From the NCBI RefSeq assembly GCF_000718165.1, contig NZ_JOEY01000054.1, positions 1 through 61,590 of the forward strand: DNA of 61,590 bases, read 5' to 3'. This DNA is from Streptomyces fulvoviolaceus. Lineage in GTDB: Bacteria; Actinomycetota; Actinomycetes; Streptomycetales; Streptomycetaceae. This document shows, piece by piece, positions 59,860 to 61,590 of the stretch. The notes under the pieces are model-generated. The model saw only the letters and a program-made list of their open reading frames with translations, was not told where the DNA came from and did no database searches. Numbering within the stretch: position 1 is the first letter of the stretch; every line of letters begins with the position of its first letter. A program made the translations under genes and the position numbers.

Positions 59860-61323
59860 ATGACCGTAACCGCTCCACAAGTCCGGCTTCGCTACGGCGA
59901 CAAGATCCTCGATTCCGGGTCCGGCGGTGTCTTCGAACACCGCAATCCGTACACGGGCGAGGTACAGGCGGCGATCCCGTTGGCCGGCGCCGCCGAGATC
60001 AACGAGGCCGTCGAGCTGGCGGCCGCGCAGGCAGAGGCCTGGCGCCGCTGGACGCCGGAGGCGCGGCGCGACGTACTGACACGTTTCGCCGAACTGCTGG
60101 ACGAGCACCGTCAGGAGTTCGTCGACCTCCAGGCGCTCGACGGCGGCACTCCGACGCACTTCGGTCTGCGGATCGTCGACAACTCGATCAACTGGACGCG
60201 CTACTACGCCGGGTGGTGCGACAAGCTGTCCGGCGAGCTGATCTCCACGCTCGACACCCGCGGGTACTTCTCCTACACGACACCCGAGCCGTACGGCGTC
60301 GTCGGCATCATCGTCACCTGGAACGGCCCCGTCGTCTCGCTGGGGATGAAGGTCATACCGGCGCTCGCCGCGGGGAACTGCGTGGTCGTCAAGCCGTCGG
60401 AGTTCACCCCCTTCGCGCCGCACCTGTACGGGCAGTTGCTGCGGGAGGCCGGTGTGCCGGACGGCGTGTGCAGCATCCTCAGCGGCGGTGCGGAGGCAGG
60501 AGAGGCTCTGGTTCGCCACCCCAAGGTGGAGAAGGTGAGTTTCACCGGCGGACCCGTGGCGGCCCGCAGGATCATGCACTCCTGTGCCGAACAACTCAAG
60601 CCCGCGGTACTCGAGTTGGGCGGGAAGACGGGCAGCATCGTCTTCCCGGACGCCGGCGACCTGGAGTCGGTGGCAAGCCGCGCCGTGCGGGACAGTATCG
60701 GCGTGCTGGCGGGCCAGGGCTGTGTGGTGCCGACCCGGCTGCTCGTACACGAGGACATCTACGAAGAGATGGTCAAGCGTGTCACCGCGGTCGCCGCGAC
60801 GTACAAGATGGGTGATCCGTTCGATCCCGGGGTCAAGGTGGGGCCGCTCATCAACGCCGCCGCCGTCGAGCGGGTCTGCGGGATGCTCGACCGCGCCAGG
60901 CGGGACAACGCCGGCCGGATCACTCTCGGCGGCAACCGGGCCGGTGGTGACCTCGCCGACAAGAACTTCGTCGAGCCCACGGTCATCGTCGACGTCGACC
61001 CCGACCACGAGATCGCACAGACGGAGGTCTTCGGTCCCGTACTGCTGGTCTTCAAGTTCTCGACCGAGGACGAGGCGGTCGCACTCGCCAACAGCACGCC
61101 GTACGGGCTCGGCGCCAACATCCAGTCGACGAACCTGACCCGCGTCCACCGGGTGGCCGAGCGCCTGAAGGCCGGTGGTGTCTACGTCAACGGTGCGCGG
61201 CAGAACCTCCCGTACACGCCCTTCGGCGGTCTCGGAATCAGCGGTTACGGCAAAGAAGGCGGACGAGCGGGCATCGACGAGTTCCTGCGCTACAAGACCG
61301 TGTCGATCATCGAGCCGGAGTGA
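59860..61323 (+). CDS. Aldehyde dehydrogenase (NAD(P)-dependent)
   Basis: 487 residues from ATG 59860. Motifs: GIIVTWNGPVVSLGMKVIPA and VVKPSEFTPFAPHLYGQLLR (cofactor), VSFTGGPVAARRIM, LELGGKTGSIVFPDA with the general base Glu, and GQGCVVPTRLLVH with the catalytic Cys. EVFGPVLLVFKF and FGGLGISGYGKEGG close the fold. Likely oxidises an aldehyde released in the pathway to an acid. Last gene of the amidohydrolase operon, followed by a hairpin. Confidence 0.9.
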   Translation: MTVTAPQVRLRYGDKILDSGSGGVFEHRNPYTGEVQAAIPLAGAAEINEAVELAAAQAEAWRRWTPEARRDVLTRFAELLDEHRQEFVDLQALDGGTPTHFGLRIVDNSINWTRYYAGWCDKLSGELISTLDTRGYFSYTTPEPYGVVGIIVTWNGPVVSLGMKVIPALAAGNCVVVKPSEFTPFAPHLYGQLLREAGVPDGVCSILSGGAEAGEALVRHPKVEKVSFTGGPVAARRIMHSCAEQLKPAVLELGGKTGSIVFPDAGDLESVASRAVRDSIGVLAGQGCVVPTRLLVHEDIYEEMVKRVTAVAATYKMGDPFDPGVKVGPLINAAAVERVCGMLDRARRDNAGRITLGGNRAGGDLADKNFVEPTVIVDVDPDHEIAQTEVFGPVLLVFKFSTEDEAVALANSTPYGLGANIQSTNLTRVHRVAERLKAGGVYVNGARQNLPYTPFGGLGISGYGKEGGRAGIDEFLRYKTVSIIEPE

Positions 61324-61367
61324 CGGCGTGTGGTCCGCGGCGCGTTGCTGATCCGGGGCTGGTCCGT

Positions 61368-61395
61368 CCCATGGTGGAGCGGGCTGCACCATGGG
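61368..61395. terminator. Inverted repeat after the aldehyde dehydrogenase gene
   Basis: CCCATGGTG and CACCATGGG, a perfect nine-base stem with a ten-base loop, 44 bases past the stop. Probable operon terminator; no T-run. Confidence 0.6.
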
Positions 61396-61496
61396 TCCGG
61401 GAGGACGGTCCCTCGTGGCGGCGGGCGGGCGACGGGATCGTGGTGGACAGAGATCGAAAGAGACCCACGCGTCCCCCAGCCCGAAGGAAGAAACCC

Positions 61497-61590
61497 GTGA
61501 AGTCGCTGCTCGCCACCGTGAAGTCGGTCGTCGCCAACCTGCTGCTCTGGTCGTTCTTCGTGGGCGGCCTCGTCGCGAGCACCGCCTCCG
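61497..61590 (+). CDS. Start of a probable membrane protein (runs off the window)
   Basis: GTG 61497 with GAAGGAAG six bases upstream opens a frame continuing to the window end (31 codons). The visible residues include VVANLLLWSFFVGGLVAS, a hydrophobic stretch suited to a membrane segment. The family cannot be judged from so little. Confidence 0.5.
   Translation, partial: MKSLLATVKSVVANLLLWSFFVGGLVASTAS

Noticed and set aside
1..61590. CRISPR arrays, rRNA genes and a replication origin.
   Set aside because: No regularly spaced repeats, rRNA-like sequence or DnaA-box clusters were noticed in reading the window.

Overview
The window is high-GC actinobacterial DNA and most resembles Streptomyces. 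The signs are strong G/C bias at third codon positions, many GTG starts, AGGAGG-type ribosome sites, genes packed into overlapping ATGA/GTGA junctions, and families tied to actinobacterial cofactors (an F420-type LLM oxidoreductase and a mycofactocin-type SDR). Nearly everything is catabolic: two transport-plus-degradation regions separated by a scarred stretch.

Region 1 (1-19146) is a sugar-acid module. It holds the start of transketolase, a ribose-type ABC importer, an IclR regulator, an operon of cyclase, 2-hydroxyacid dehydrogenase, beta-hydroxyacid dehydrogenase and 6-phosphogluconate dehydrogenase, then an FGGY (gluconate-type) kinase, an MHS-type symporter, another beta-hydroxyacid dehydrogenase, an IdnO-like SDR, an IdnD-like zinc dehydrogenase and another 2-hydroxyacid dehydrogenase. 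Read together they give L-idonate to 5-ketogluconate to gluconate to 6-phosphogluconate to pentose phosphate. A related 21-bp operator-like sequence lies in the ABC promoter, between the IclR gene and its divergent operon, and in a weaker and a near-perfect copy between the symporter and the dehydrogenase operon, so this IclR probably controls the module.

Region 2 (19147-28540) is a patchwork of broken and orphan genes: a scrambled zinc-ribbon gene, a CGNR regulator divergent from an epoxide hydrolase, a gene interrupted by TGA, a metallophosphoesterase, a glycosyltransferase, a GntR remnant, an orphan HepT-like protein, a VOC protein and a decayed IS110 transposase.

Region 3 (27105-61323) looks like a large system for degrading a cyclic or terpenoid/steroid-like compound. 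The first half has a VOC protein, a KstD-like flavoprotein, a ferredoxin reductase, a ferredoxin, a Rieske oxygenase, two divergent paralogous cupins and a second IclR; several of its promoters carry a TYCCG-N5-YGGGA sequence that may be the second IclR operator. A Liv-type importer with three subunits fused in one chain follows. The second half is CoA-thioester chemistry: thioesterase, two MaoC-type hydratase subunits, SDRs, a tandem CaiB/BaiF protein, a DUF2889 protein, an acyl-CoA dehydrogenase opposite an APH-like kinase (an ACAD10/11-like pairing), enoyl-CoA hydratase, F420-type oxidoreductase, amidohydrolase, a thiolase-fold protein with a DUF35 partner, phosphatase, mycofactocin-type SDR and aldehyde dehydrogenase, with two TetR regulators. 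Two features tie its ends together: a conserved ~90-bp leader upstream of both the hydratase and amidohydrolase operons, and a pair of paralogous ~70-residue proteins of unknown function. The substrate cannot be named from sequence alone. Functional calls are from motif recognition by eye, without database searches.
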